This document shows positions 45,176 to 54,056 of a stretch of DNA of 64,000 nt, piece by piece. The DNA is taken from positions 3,472,001 through 3,536,000 of the forward strand of contig OY723237.1 in NCBI GenBank assembly GCA_963210315.1, in the 5' to 3' direction. A program made the position numbers and the translations under genes. Under the pieces are notes generated by a model. That model did no database searches and was not told where the DNA came from. It was given only the letters and a program-made list of their open reading frames with translations. Origin of the DNA: Rhynchopus euleeides (taxonomy: Eukaryota; Euglenozoa; Diplonemea; Diplonemida; Diplonemidae). Every line of letters begins with the position of its first letter. Position 1 is the stretch's first letter.

Positions 45176-46807
45176 ATGCGGATTACAGTCCCGCAGAAAA
45201 GAGTTTTGAACCTGCCCCTGGCGGATATTTCTCTCTCCCGTATTTGCTATGACGCTCTTTTACAGTTGCCCCATCCCCCTGTTCTCCCGTTCTTAATAAA
45301 AATGCTCACGTGCCTGGAGACTTTTTGTTCTCAGTTTGTGGAAGGAGTGGATTGGCAGCACCCGAAGTGGAAGCGTGCGACTTCCAAGCACATGCTCCGG
45401 CACAAAAAAGTACTTCTCAGCCAGGAAGTATTGGCATCCCCCCCGGGACCGGTACATCTGGTGCTGGGAGTGTTCACGGTGCCGAAGGCTTCAGGGCGTG
45501 ATGCTCGTCTGGTCACGAATGGTCGCAAGTTGAATGCTATAATGGCCAGACCGATTCCCATGTTTCTCCCTCGCCTACGGGACTTTACCTTGAGGGTGCT
45601 CACTGCAAAGTGGTGCATCCAGGAGGATGCCCGTAGTTTCTTTTACCAGTTCCCGTTGGCTCCCGAAATCTCTGCTTTTTTTGGAGTAAAACTTGCAAAT
45701 GAAAGAAATGAATATGAAACTTTCCTTATGAAAGTAATGCCCATGGGATGGAGTTGGGCCCCCAGCATTGCGCAGCACACTGCTCGCACCTTGCTCCCGG
45801 AGGAACACGGGGAAGTGTGGGTGGACAACTTCATTTGCTTGGGCATGTCGCGCGAGCAGGTCTCCTCGAGACATGAACTGCTGGTGGGCCGGTGCAGACA
45901 GGTGGGGGTGGAACTGAAGAAGCAGGCTGATTATGGAACAGCAAGTCAACAGTTTGTGGCAATTGGCTTGTTGTTTGATTTAATCAATACACGCTTCCGT
46001 CCTGACCCCGCCTGGACCAAAAAGTTTCTGGAGTCCGAGGCATGGGCCCGTTTGTGCTCTCCGAGGTTACGGAATGAAGTAACAGCAAGGGAGGTGGCAC
46101 GGATCTGTGGGGGTTTCATCTGGTTCCTTTTTGCGTCATGGACTCCCTTGTGTTTTGCACCACAGGTGTTGAACCTGTTCAGGGAGGTGGCGGCATTTGT
46201 GACTTCTGAGGAAGGGGGTTGGGATAAACCATTCATGGTGAGTCAGCCTGCTGTGAACTCCCTGAAAGAAGTGAGTAACATGGTTCACCTGAATGAGTGG
46301 ATTTACCCTCCTCCGGTTCTCGAAGACATCGAGATCTGGACAGATGCGTCATCGGAAATGTGGGCGGTATTAACCCCAGATATGGTGGTATACAACACGT
46401 TCGGACCCCGTATGCACGAATTGCACATATTTTTAAAGGAATTTGTGGCGGTCGCAGTTGCAGTGTGTTGGATGCGCCAGTTTGCACCGGAAAAGAAGTT
46501 AACGTTGTGGATAGACAACTCGTCGGTGGTGGCAAGCTGCAAAGCATCACACAGCAAAAATGCTCTGGCTAATGAGATCCTGGCGTTTTTACTGAGAGTG
46601 GCGTTGGAGGCAAAAGGGCAGTTGGAGTTCAAGTGGATAAATACTACGTTGCAGAAAGCGGATCCCTTCACGAGGGGTAGCACTGCTCCAACAAACAACA
46701 AGGGTTTTGTGTGTCCTCCTTCGACCCCTATGTCTCCAGCGCTGAGTTCGGTTATGTCTGACGCGCAGGTCTTCTCTTCTCCACTGAGACATCGCCAGAA
46801 TGAATAA
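45176..46807 (+). CDS. Reverse transcriptase / RNase H of the retrotransposon
   Basis: The start given is the first in-frame Met after the recombinase stop. The frame is open from 44141, so the true N-terminus may arise by reinitiation or frameshift and begin nearer 45060. RT signs in order are GVFTVPKASGRDARLVTNGR (fingers), motif A QEDARSFFYQFPL, motif B MPMGWSWAPS, and motif C EVWVDNF (about 45812-45832). Motif C has Asp-Asn where the family has Asp-Asp, which is unusual. RNase H follows, with EIWTDASSEMWAV, KEFVAVAVAV and TLWIDNSSVVASCKA giving the D-E-D acidic set. A Ser/Pro tail ends the protein. There is no sign of a protease or methyltransferase domain. Confidence 0.9.
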   Translation: MRITVPQKRVLNLPLADISLSRICYDALLQLPHPPVLPFLIKMLTCLETFCSQFVEGVDWQHPKWKRATSKHMLRHKKVLLSQEVLASPPGPVHLVLGVFTVPKASGRDARLVTNGRKLNAIMARPIPMFLPRLRDFTLRVLTAKWCIQEDARSFFYQFPLAPEISAFFGVKLANERNEYETFLMKVMPMGWSWAPSIAQHTARTLLPEEHGEVWVDNFICLGMSREQVSSRHELLVGRCRQVGVELKKQADYGTASQQFVAIGLLFDLINTRFRPDPAWTKKFLESEAWARLCSPRLRNEVTAREVARICGGFIWFLFASWTPLCFAPQVLNLFREVAAFVTSEEGGWDKPFMVSQPAVNSLKEVSNMVHLNEWIYPPPVLEDIEIWTDASSEMWAVLTPDMVVYNTFGPRMHELHIFLKEFVAVAVAVCWMRQFAPEKKLTLWIDNSSVVASCKASHSKNALANEILAFLLRVALEAKGQLEFKWINTTLQKADPFTRGSTAPTNNKGFVCPPSTPMSPALSSVMSDAQVFSSPLRHRQNE

Positions 46808-47172
46808 ATACAAAGGACCTGTGGACGCGCTGCACTGGGATGAAGAGTCAGAAGAATGAAGGTGCTGTAGGGGCGTGTTGTGAGACCAAGGCACAGGGAT
46901 TTCAATGACATGTACCATCCGACAAGAACGGGCCGTCTTTAAACAGGTAGAGGTCTGTAGTTACCTTTCCCCTTTGGATAAGGAAAAACAGGAAGAATTG
47001 ACTGGAAGAATGAAGGCGATGACCCACTCAAAGGGAATCACGCAGGGAGTTCAAAAGTCAGTTTCTGTCCGGTAGGAAATGGTATACTTCCAAACAGACT
47101 CGAGTTTCGGTTCAGGTGTGCAATGTGAAAAAAGGGGGGGGGGTGTAAAAGTAGGTCCCAAAGGGTCCCAGA
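46808..47172 (+). other. 3' untranslated region of the retrotransposon
   Basis: Non-coding part of the element between the RT stop and B1. It has a run of A followed by G near 47130-47142. No gene. Confidence 0.6.
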
Positions 47173-47407
47173 GGTGTTCTCGCGATCGACGAATACCCTT
47201 CGGCTCTTCTATTGTTTCCCTTTCAGATTTGCACTAAAACACAGTTTTTGAGAGTTGTGCAACAACGCAGGAAACTGTGCCAGTGCAGATCCTTGCAGAA
47301 CTTCCCACACACTTCATGACAGGCGTGTGGGGTGTTCTCGCGATCGACGAATACCCTTCGGCTCTTCTATTGTTTCCCTTTCAGATTTGCACTAAAACAC
47401 AGTTTTT
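47173..47407 (+). repeat. B1-A2-B2 split direct repeats, 3' end of the retrotransposon
   Basis: B1 (47173-47249) and B2 (47331-47407) are identical over 77 bp, from GGTGTTCTCGCGATCGACGA to ACTAAAACACAGTTTTT. A2 (47248-47369) lies between and overlaps B2, and matches A1 at the 5' end. This is the diagnostic A1-internal-B1A2B2 layout. Confidence 0.9.
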
Positions 47408-47761
47408 AGGCGGTAGCAGGGTGTTCGCTATCTCCCACCTTCCTAAAATTGCCTCCTCAATTTTTTCGCGCGCGCGAAATCATGCAATATCTGCCCCTCG
47501 AACAAATTGCCTCAAGGGTCCAGACCAGGGTACTGTATATGTTTGGCGCAATGGGCCCATTTCGCTGTTCGCGGCTCGCAAAATGGAGGTTTTACTGAGT
47601 ACTTCGGGAGTTGGCCTTTGACAAAACTGATGTGAACATGTGTATGAGCCTGACTTGAACCCAAAACAGGATCACGGACCGTCGACGATACCCGTTCTCG
47701 GGAAGGAAGGGCACGGTCACATGCGCTCGTCAGTTCCCGTTGGACAGACTTCACAGGTCAC

Positions 47762-47823
47762 AGGGGGGTCTGGGGGGCGGAGCCCCCCAGCCGCCGGAGG
47801 CCACGGTAGTGAACATTTGTCAG
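47762..47823 (-). repeat. C/G hairpin module, stand-alone copy
   Basis: One of 18 copies of a ~60-bp sequence with a perfect stem (CTGGGGGGC, loop TCC, GCCCCCCAG). Forward cores start at 2301, 2476 (variant), 7171, 7330, 9876, 10103, 11247, 19716, 19868 and 40852. Reverse cores start at 21093 (variant), 21245, 28403, 28646, 40129, 40300, 47770 and 59384. The flank on one side is always close to CGGCGG, then GGCCACGGTAGTGAACATCT when read in reverse. Only this copy and the two at 28.4-28.7 kb are outside a recognised TIR element. Confidence 0.9.
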
Positions 47824-47999
47824 CCTCGTCCCCGAGTCTGCTTCATCGGCCTCCTCTGGCCTTGACCATGCTGATGCCGACAATAGCTCCGACGGTCCCC
47901 AGCACGTTCAGATCTCGCTTCTTTGGGTTACTTCCGAGGGTAGGCACTTCCACACAGGCGACGCCGCAGCTGCCTTGCGCTCCAAGAGCACAACCAGCT

Positions 48000-49920
48000 G
48001 TTTTTTCGTGACTCCACAGGTGACCTTTGCATCGCCAGCCGCTCTTTTTCTCCGTGACTTCACAGTCGGGCCCTGTGCTCCAGGAAAAACCGCACACACC
48101 ACTAGCCGTTCCTTGTGCCTCTTTAGTAAGCCCTGAGCCCTAGGAGCCCATCACAGGAAAGAAGACCTCTGCATCGCGAGTCGTTTCTTCCTGCGACTCC
48201 ACAGCGGGCCCTGAGCTCCAGGAGCTGATGTGCATCAGATTAAGGCGTCTGCACCATTTGCTGCTCATTACGCGACTCGACAGTGAGCCCTGAGCACCCG
48301 GAGCATGAGAAGATCACGAGCTGTTCGCCTGCGACTCCACAGTGAGCCCTGAGCTCCCGGAGCTGACCGCATGAGAAGACCATGAGCTGTTCGCTTCGCG
48401 ACTCCACAGTGAACCCTGAGCTCCCGGAGCATGAGAAGATCATCAGCTGTCCGTTTCGTGACTCGACCCCCCAGGACCCCCTCCGATTCGGACCGGCAGA
48501 GGCGGTACCTGATGCCACGAAACGCGCCGGCCGCGTCCACAACGGAAAAACCCACGAGTCCCTCGGGAGGGGGCGGGTATGAGTGAAAACCACCGGCGGC
48601 TCCTTCTTGGTGACCTACACTTGCACCTCAGCAGGATTAACTTCGCACTGCGGGTACGAGTCACTCCTCGCCGCCCCTGGCCTGCAGGGCTGCTCCAGGT
48701 CCTATCTGCGGGCAGCGCGACGGGTCGGGGGCGGGCCCACCGTGCGGGTTGGGGTGAACAGCGGACCGGTCGCCTCAGGAAAACGCTCTCACAAGCGTGT
48801 CAACTACTTCGGGCACACCGTGGGTGTGGGCCACCTGGGTGCGGTGGCCCTCCGCACCGACCTGTGGGACCAGGTATCGCGGACCTGCCTCCCTGCAGTG
48901 TCGGCCCCCCGAGGAGATGGCGCTGAAGGGGGTGAAGCAGATGGTGCTGATGACCTGCATCTGGCACAACATAATCCTACTCGACAGTGAGCCCTGAGCT
49001 CCCGGAACATGAGAAGACCATCAGCTGTTTTGCCGGCGATTCCACAACGCCCGAAGCTGACCACACGAGAAGATCATGAGCTGGTCGCCCCCCGACTCCA
49101 CAGTGAGCCCTGAGCACCCGGAGCTGGTCGCATTAGATGCAGACCTCTGCATCACTCGCTGTTGCGCCTGCGACGCCAGCGGGTCCTGAGCTCCAGGAGC
49201 ACCCGCGCGCAAACATTCGCTCGGTGACTCCATAGTGATCCATGAACACCAGAAGCTGCTCGTAGGAGAAGAAGTCCTCGGCACTAGCTGTCCGTCCTGC
49301 GACCCCACAGTCGAGCGGGAGAGACTTGGGTTTCCTGAGCTCCAGGAGTCGCACGATAAGACCTTCACGGGCCGCTTTTCTCCGCGCATCTGGCCGTTCT
49401 TTGCGACTCATGTCTTGCTCTCCTCTTGATCAGACACCGACCAGCGGCAGTTCTGTCTTGAGGTTCTATCACTCTGTCCCAACTACGCACACTTCACGCT
49501 CGTCGCTCTCTACGTCTTCACCGTATTCCAAGGATCACCGACCAGCGGCAGTCCTGTCTTAGAACACTCTCTCGCACCTCGTACCGATGATGTTGTCTGA
49601 TGATTACTCCGGAGTGGTGTGTCACGTCGGCGACTACGATTCAACCAAATATAGTTTGCGTTGACGCTTCCACCACCCTAGAGCCACAGCTGAGCCGTGA
49701 GTAACCATCCCACACACAACTAGTCGTGAGGTCATCTGGAGCTCATCGCATGAGAGGAACCCCCGTTCTACCGGCCATCCAGCTGACCCGAGGGCAAGCC
49801 CCATGAGCAGAAGACCTCATACGCAACTGGGCGTTCTTTCCGTACAACTCTACAGCTGACCCGTGAGCTCCGGGAGGGACCTTCCGCACAGTAGCCGCTT
49901 CCTGCGATTCCGCAGCCGAA
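48000..49920. repeat. Degenerate tandem array, unit about 65-75 bp
   Basis: A unit of the type CGACTCCACAGTGAGCCCTG, AGCTCCCGGAGC, ATGAGAAGACCATGAGCTGT recurs about 15-20 times with many changes, best preserved at 48270-48460 and 48965-49130. On the minus strand the unit reads repeatedly as roughly GLTVESRNEQLMIFSC, so it may descend from a repeat-containing coding region, but stops and shifts break every frame. The cyclase-like fragment interrupts it. Confidence 0.65.
48583..48873 (+). pseudogene. Class III nucleotide cyclase domain fragment
   Basis: A frame without ATG reads VKTTGGSFLVTYT, then PTVRVGVNSGPVASG, then RVNYFGHTV, then ALRTDLWDQV. In adenylate/guanylate cyclases these are the VKTxGDSFMV metal-binding strand, the vRVGvnsGPVvaG strand, the YFGxTVN substrate segment and a following helix. 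Here the metal-binding Asp of GDS is Gly, the middle part is out of frame (FALRVRV appears in another frame), and about ten residues seem missing after YFGHTV, where NxAAR should be. It is a decayed fragment, perhaps one exon of a lost receptor-type cyclase, and it cannot be active. Confidence 0.6.
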
Positions 49921-51429
49921 CCTGTGCTGTAAGCCTCCTTCGCCTACTACCATTCTCCCAGCCCCAGGAAGGGTAAAGATGAGCCTGTGGGGTTGGTCAG
50001 GGACTGGTTTTCGTCTTGGGAAGGGTCCCGTTGGGAAGAGTATCCGATTTGCTTGACCGCACGACCGTTGGGTGAAGGAGAAGTCGTACGGTACACTTCC
50101 TGTTCCTGGACGGATCGGGGTTGGAGTCGCGAGATGGCCGCCCGTCGTACGGCTCAAATTTCAGCGGCCGGATAGGATTTTCAGCCATTCTGGTGAGGCC
50201 ATCCCAAAGTCGCATCCCACCGGCCGATATACCCACGTTCCGAATCCCGACCCAGGGGTATCCAAGCTTCGGTAAGGCTTGGGTGGGATTGAAGACCACT
50301 GCAAGCCTGAAGCTGAATGGCTGAACCTCGCTGTGCCCAGATCCCCTCCTGCAGCCAGGTAGTGGGCTTGTCGCGGTGCAGCAACAGTTCGTTGGTGGGT
50401 GCCGGCTTGGGCCGTGGCGAAAGAGATGCTCTCTTGGTGGGGTGTGACCCGGTGCTGCAGGCAGGGTACGCGTACTGGTCTGTGTCCGGGCTGCTGTGGT
50501 CATCGACAAGGCTGTGTGGTGTCCGAAGGAGGTGGATGGTGGTTTCCCTCCCAGCTGGACCATCTGTGGATATGGCCTTCGCGTCTCTCCAATCCTGGGC
50601 TCAGGTGTCTCCAGATGATTATCACCCCTTGCCTTGCTGTAGGTCGGTGAGGATGGCGCCCGAGCTCCGCCTTGTAGATGGCGCAGCGGAGTCGTGCAGG
50701 TCAGGCAGGCTCCTTGAGGCCTCCGAAGTGATGTGCGCGCGCCACCTCGTGGTTCCTGGTAGAGTCGCAGACAGGTCCGTGCGCACGGTGGGAGCGTTCG
50801 TATCGTCCGTTCCGTGCCAGGTCCTGTAGAATACCTTTGGTTGACTCTCTCGGGTTCAAACACCCTTCAAGGTCCTTCGCTACGTCACCACTGGTCCTCA
50901 GTCAGAGGGGAAGAACGGCGTCCCTGACTTTTTTCACTGCTCACAGGAGCGAAGGCCAAGTCCAACATAAGTGGTAGCCTTGAAGAGAAGGCTCCTGATA
51001 TCTCCAAGCATTGCACCGAAGATACACCTGCCCACCAGGTTCTTCCCGTCAGTCGAACAGTCTTTCTTGTTCATGTTCTGGGCAGGGCGCTCCCCCTCGG
51101 TCACCCCGAAGCCTGCTTCAACTAGGCTAGCCCAACATCTTCCTCAGTGTTCTCAGGGGTGTCCTCAGTAGCTGAGTCCCTACGGCAAGGCAGCGTACCA
51201 TGAGTACGGTCCTTTGCGAACCCGACGATGCAAACAGGCGGTACTAGTGGTTGCATACCACCGCAAGTATGACCCTGTTGCTGCGGAGTCATGTTTTCCA
51301 TGAAGTGGGGTGGGTGGCGACAGGGTGTAAGCCACGAGGGGAGAGGCATGTGGAACGGCCACTGCCCAGTCCCCAGTATACTTACCTATCACCCCCACCC
51401 CCCCACGCCGACGGACCCAACAACGCAGA
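49921..51429. other. Intergenic, unrecognised
   Basis: Moderate-complexity sequence with a 288-codon minus frame (49997-50863) and an opposed 170-codon plus frame (50317-50829). Neither shows a domain, signal peptide or compositional match to the confirmed genes. I left both uncalled. The sequence at 49655-49682 (GTTGACGCTTCCACCACCCT) recurs at about 10484, inside family E copy 1. Confidence 0.4.
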
Positions 51430-51560
51430 AAGCCGAAAAAATTGCAAAAAGTCGGAAAAAATTGCAAAAATTCGCAGCGATTTTTTGCGACTTTTTGCGA
51501 TTTTTTGCGAATCGGATTGAGATCGCGAGATTTTTTGTGTTTTCCCCAAGGCCGGATCAG
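51430..51560. repeat. Palindromic array of TTGCAAAAA/TCGCAAAAAA units, second copy
   Basis: Related to 42668-42850 but ending in the inverted outer sequence (CCCCAAGGCCGGATCAGCCC). It shares GCGAATCGGATTGAGATCG with that copy. It forms a strong foldback and has no coding content. Confidence 0.7.
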
Positions 51561-51934
51561 CCCACACAAAACCTCAACACGGGCCCTGAAAGCCAAACAC
51601 GGCCAACGCAAGCCTTGAATGCAAACCATGCAGTTCCCCGGGAAGTGGTTCGGCACGCGGAGATGGCCGCGCTGCCTGGGGCTGCACCGGTGGGTGTTCG
51701 CGGTGTTGGTGCTGTGGAAGTAGCCAGGCGACGGGAGGTTTCCACACAAAAAAATATTAAACCAGCAAGCAGGACGGGGCACGCCCCGCACCCACCCACC
51801 CCGCCACCACCACCACCCCAACCCCGCTCGAAGGCTGTGTTCATGCAAGCTGCCCACAGCCCTGCCCCGCCTCTGGGTGACACACCACATCGCCCCTCTG
51901 CAGGGTTTTTTCCCTTTTGGCGCACACACGCACA

Positions 51935-54056
51935 ATGCACGTTCCGCTTCCTGCCGCACTGCAACGGCTGCTTGCGGTGCCTCCTTGCGGTGGCACTGGC
52001 ATGCCGACAGCATGGCTCGCCGTTGTGGGCGTGCTGCTCCTGGCTGCACTCCTGCTGCGTGCGGTGCGCGTGCAGGGTGTTGACGGGCAGAACGTGCTGC
52101 TGCACAGCAAATCCCACCCTGTGTGGGGTGCCACAGTCCACGTCCTGGACTGCCTAGTGGTGCGCCGCACACACAGCCTCCCAGAGCTGCTGCATGAGGA
52201 GTTCGAGCTGAACGGGTTCCGCCCCTTCGCCCTCCCGCTCCTGGGGAAGACCGTCATCCAGGTGGCCAGCCCTGCGGATGTGAAGCACATTGTGCAGGGC
52301 AACTTCCGCAACTTCGAGAAGTCGGGGGATTTCAAGGCGATCTACATGGTTTGACAAGCCGCTTAAGAATCTTGTTGGATTCTTATGGATTCTTACGCTT
52401 ATTGGCTCCGAACACTTACGAAAAAAAGCCAAGAATTCTTACGATAAGCCGTCAAATCTTATAAGACTTGTAAGAATCTGAGAAAGTCTTATAAGATTTT
52501 GGGAAAATCTCATAAGATTCTTGTAAGATTCCGGAAAATTCTTGCCAGAAATCCGATAAGTCTTATAAGACTTGCGGAAAATCTTATAAGACTTATAAGA
52601 TTTTCCGTAAGTCTTATAAGACTTACGGATTTTTCCGATACGATTTGTAAGTCTTATAAGATTTTTGGTAAGATAAAAAAATCTTATAAGATTTTCCGTA
52701 AGCCTGATAAGAATCCGTAAGATTCTTATAAGACTTATAAGAATCCGTAAGATTCTTATAAGTCTTATAAGATTTCCGTAAGATTTCCGTAAGTCTTATA
52801 AGACTTACAAATCTTACGGAATAAGCGTAAAAATAAGTAAGTCTTATGTCAAACCATGGATCTACCACCGTGTCATGGGGGACAGCGTGTTCCTGACAGA
52901 CGGGCAGGAGTGGAAGGAACGGAGGGGGCTTCTGACACACTTCTTCGCACGCCGCACACTGCGGGGTCATATGAGTGATGTCTTCGGAAGCGTGGCACAG
53001 GATGTGGTGCGGTCGCTGCGCCCCGCTGCAGGGAAGGGGCAGCCGACAGACATGCAGGCCGTCTTCCTCGATGCACTGTTCGACTCCACCAGCCGTGTGC
53101 TGCTGGGCGGTGCACCGCACCTCTGCGACACAGCATCGCAGCGCCGCTACGCTGATGCCTTCGGCAGCGCACTCAAGACCTGCACCCAGCGCTACTTCGC
53201 GCCGTGGTGGAAGCTTGACGAATGCCTACAGCTGTCGTCAGCAGAGCGTGCCCTGACGCAGCACCTCAAGGTGGTAGACGCCTACCTGGATGAGCGTGTC
53301 GCGTGCTATTTCGATGAGGATGGCTCCCCGAAGGAGGGGGCGCGTGACGGCACCCTCGCGTCGGACCTCGTGGACCACCTGGAGTCTGCACAGGCCGGAG
53401 GGTCGGAGGGTGCCTTGGGCGGCGCGGGTGCTGCGCGGGGCGTGTTGCGCAACATGGTGTTCACCTTCCTCGTTGCGGCGCGCGACACGACTGCGTCGGC
53501 GCTGACGTCGTGTGTCGAGTTCCTCTCGGCACACCCGGAGTGGCAGAGCCGCCTCCACGCTGAGGCGCTGGAGGTGTTCGGCGGCGACCTGGACAGGCCG
53601 CTGACCCTCGACGACATCGAAGGGGGCTCGCCTGTGGCTGAGGCGGTCTTCTTGGAGAGCGTGCGGTTGAAGCCCTCTGTGTTTGCCCTCGAGCGTGTTG
53701 CCCTGTCAGACTGCACCCTCCCCAGCGGTGCGAAGGTGAAGGTGGGACAGTGTGTTGCAGTGCTGCCTTACAACGTGAACCGCAACCCTGCACAGTGGGG
53801 CGAGGATGCGTCAGAATTCCGCCCGGAGCGCTGGATGGGGGAACAGCGCCCTGACGACTACACCTTCGCCTCCTTCAGCGCAGGCCCACGCGCCTGCATC
53901 GGGAAGAAGATGTCACTGCTGCAGGCCAAGACCACCCTGCTGACACTGTATGCACACCTCAGCATCCACGTGCAGGAGGGATATGTACCGGGGAACGAGC
54001 TGCATGCCACCTACCAGCGCCCGAACGGTCTCCCGGTGGATGTGACCTGGCTGTGA
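51935..54056 (+). CDS. Cytochrome P450, third copy, interrupted by a 513-bp insertion
   Basis: Two open segments, 51935-52345 and 52866-54056, are separated by a palindromic insertion. Removing the insertion and one copy of its 7-bp target (GATCTAC) joins them exactly in frame as 533 residues. The N-terminus has a longer leader (MHVPLPAALQRL) before the same membrane helix as the first copy. All late motifs are intact: AARDTT in the I-helix, ExxR (ESVR), FRPERW and the haem loop FSAGPRACIG. It differs from the intact copy over most of its length, so it is an older paralog. With the insertion the frame stops one codon after the insertion's ATGGTT. A weak donor (ATG-GTTTGA) and an acceptor at 52840-52841 could remove most of it and keep the frame. 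Whether it is expressed is unknown. Confidence 0.75.
52345..52858. mobile_element. Palindromic insertion with 12-bp TIRs in the P450 gene
   Basis: The termini are CATGGTTTGACA and its exact reverse complement, with GATCTA repeated outside both ends (GATCTAC if the first C is not counted in the terminus). The interior is an array of CTTATAAGACTTACGG-like words and their reverse complements, AT-rich and unlike the GC-rich host gene. No ORF. The clean target duplication in a coding region shows recent DNA-transposon-type insertion. Confidence 0.85.

Larger units (their letters stand above)
42859..47407 (+). mobile_element. Tyrosine-recombinase retrotransposon (DIRS order, PAT/Ngaro type)
   Basis: The element has an upstream repeat A1 (42859-42979), a gag-like region, a tyrosine recombinase, a reverse transcriptase with RNase H, and a downstream B1-A2-B2 block (47173-47407). 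Split direct repeats of this form, a tyrosine recombinase instead of a DDE integrase, and no target duplication are the defining traits of PAT- and Ngaro-type elements. Circular cDNA is thought to be made from these repeats and inserted by the recombinase. The recombinase lies before the reverse transcriptase, an order that differs from the usual Ngaro order as I know it. The recombinase and RT frames are open throughout, while gag has two frame changes at homopolymers. Confidence 0.9.

Noticed and set aside
49997-50863. 288-codon minus-strand ORF as a gene
   Set aside because: No domain, signal or codon pattern like the confirmed genes, and a 170-codon frame overlaps it on the other strand.
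51376-51400. ATACTTACCT as the 5' end of a U1 snRNA
   Set aside because: Only the first ten bases match. The sequence that should follow is replaced by a C-rich tract.
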